Source: Chitiniphilus shinanonensis DSM 23277
GTDB taxonomy: Bacteria > Pseudomonadota > Gammaproteobacteria > Burkholderiales > Chitinibacteraceae
NCBI RefSeq assembly: GCF_000374805.1
Contig: NZ_KB895335.1
Location: forward strand, 124,001-188,000
Direction of reading: 5' to 3'
Length of the DNA stretch: 64,000 nucleotides
Shown here: positions 63,942-64,000 of the stretch, piece by piece
Position numbering within the stretch: position 1 is the stretch's first letter
How the letters are laid out: every line of letters begins with the position of its first letter
Translations under genes and position numbers: made by a program
The notes under the pieces: generated by a model
Seen by the model: the letters and a program-made list of their open reading frames with translations, nothing else
Databases searched by the model: none
Told to the model about the DNA's origin: nothing

Positions 63942-64000
63942 TCAGGTGAGGAAAACCGTCGCCAGCCCCAGGAAGATGAAGAAGCCCATGCTGTCGGTCG
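63942..64000 (-). CDS. C-terminus of an unidentified membrane protein
   Basis: Only the last 19 codons are present, ending DSMGFFIFLGLATVFLT then TGA. This is a hydrophobic, membrane-helix-like tail. Too short to assign a family. Confidence 0.5.
   Translation of the reverse strand, partial: TDSMGFFIFLGLATVFLT

Overview
The window is a high-GC chromosomal segment from a Gram-negative betaproteobacterium. Gene content and order (petABC-sspA-sspB; kdsD-kdsC-lptCAB-rpoN-hpf-ptsN-hprK-rapZ; gshA-gshB-apbE next to EIIA-HPr-EI) fit Burkholderiales or Neisseriales; I lean to a Neisseriales-type organism but cannot prove the genus. No rRNA, tRNA, CRISPR array or transposase gene was recognised.

1-25.5 kb is compact housekeeping DNA. 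On the minus strand lie the end of sspB, sspA, the cytochrome bc1 operon petA-petB-petC, a small lipoprotein and a Nif3-family protein. A DegS-like periplasmic protease is divergent from Nif3. A CPA2 cation/proton antiporter is followed by the divergent LPS/nitrogen-PTS operon: Kdo precursor synthesis (kdsD, kdsC), LPS transport (lptC, lptA, lptB), sigma-54, hibernation factor, EIIA-Ntr, HPr kinase and RapZ, then a NusG-II/Gx membrane pair and ubiX. Next come a MATE exporter, dtd, asd, a hemerythrin protein and gshA-gshB.

25.5-41.7 kb holds apbE, a regulatory PTS (EIIA-Man, HPr, and an EI gene carrying an apparent single-base frameshift), a translationally coupled TPR-GGDEF / TPR / O-methyltransferase set, a patatin-like protein, two lipid A-type acyltransferases, metK, a rhodanese, a GNAT protein, and a small group made of a DUF6916 protein, a tail-collar protein and a sulfotransferase.

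42-57.7 kb is the most unusual part. A 2,566-residue repetitive surface-type protein (LEPR-type N-terminal motif, DUF4347, beta-helix, cadherin-like and Ig-like repeats) is followed by a TolC-like lipoprotein, a short RND/HlyD adaptor, a GAF-HlyD fusion and an M50 metalloprotease-HlyD fusion with a PqqD-like N-terminus. No ABC ATPase is present. I infer a dedicated processing/export system for the giant protein. Each larger intergenic gap of the cluster is filled by a palindromic repeat, and two inverted copies of a roughly 600-bp element bracket the three middle genes.

57.7-64 kb holds a PNPOx-family protein, an MDR oxidoreductase with a divergent LysR regulator, a secreted esterase, a TauD-type dioxygenase, a 134-bp tandem repeat and the last codons of a membrane protein.

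From 25.5 kb onward at least five families of non-coding palindromic repeats occupy gene boundaries, in several cases supplying the start or stop codon of the neighbouring gene. The first 25 kb has none.
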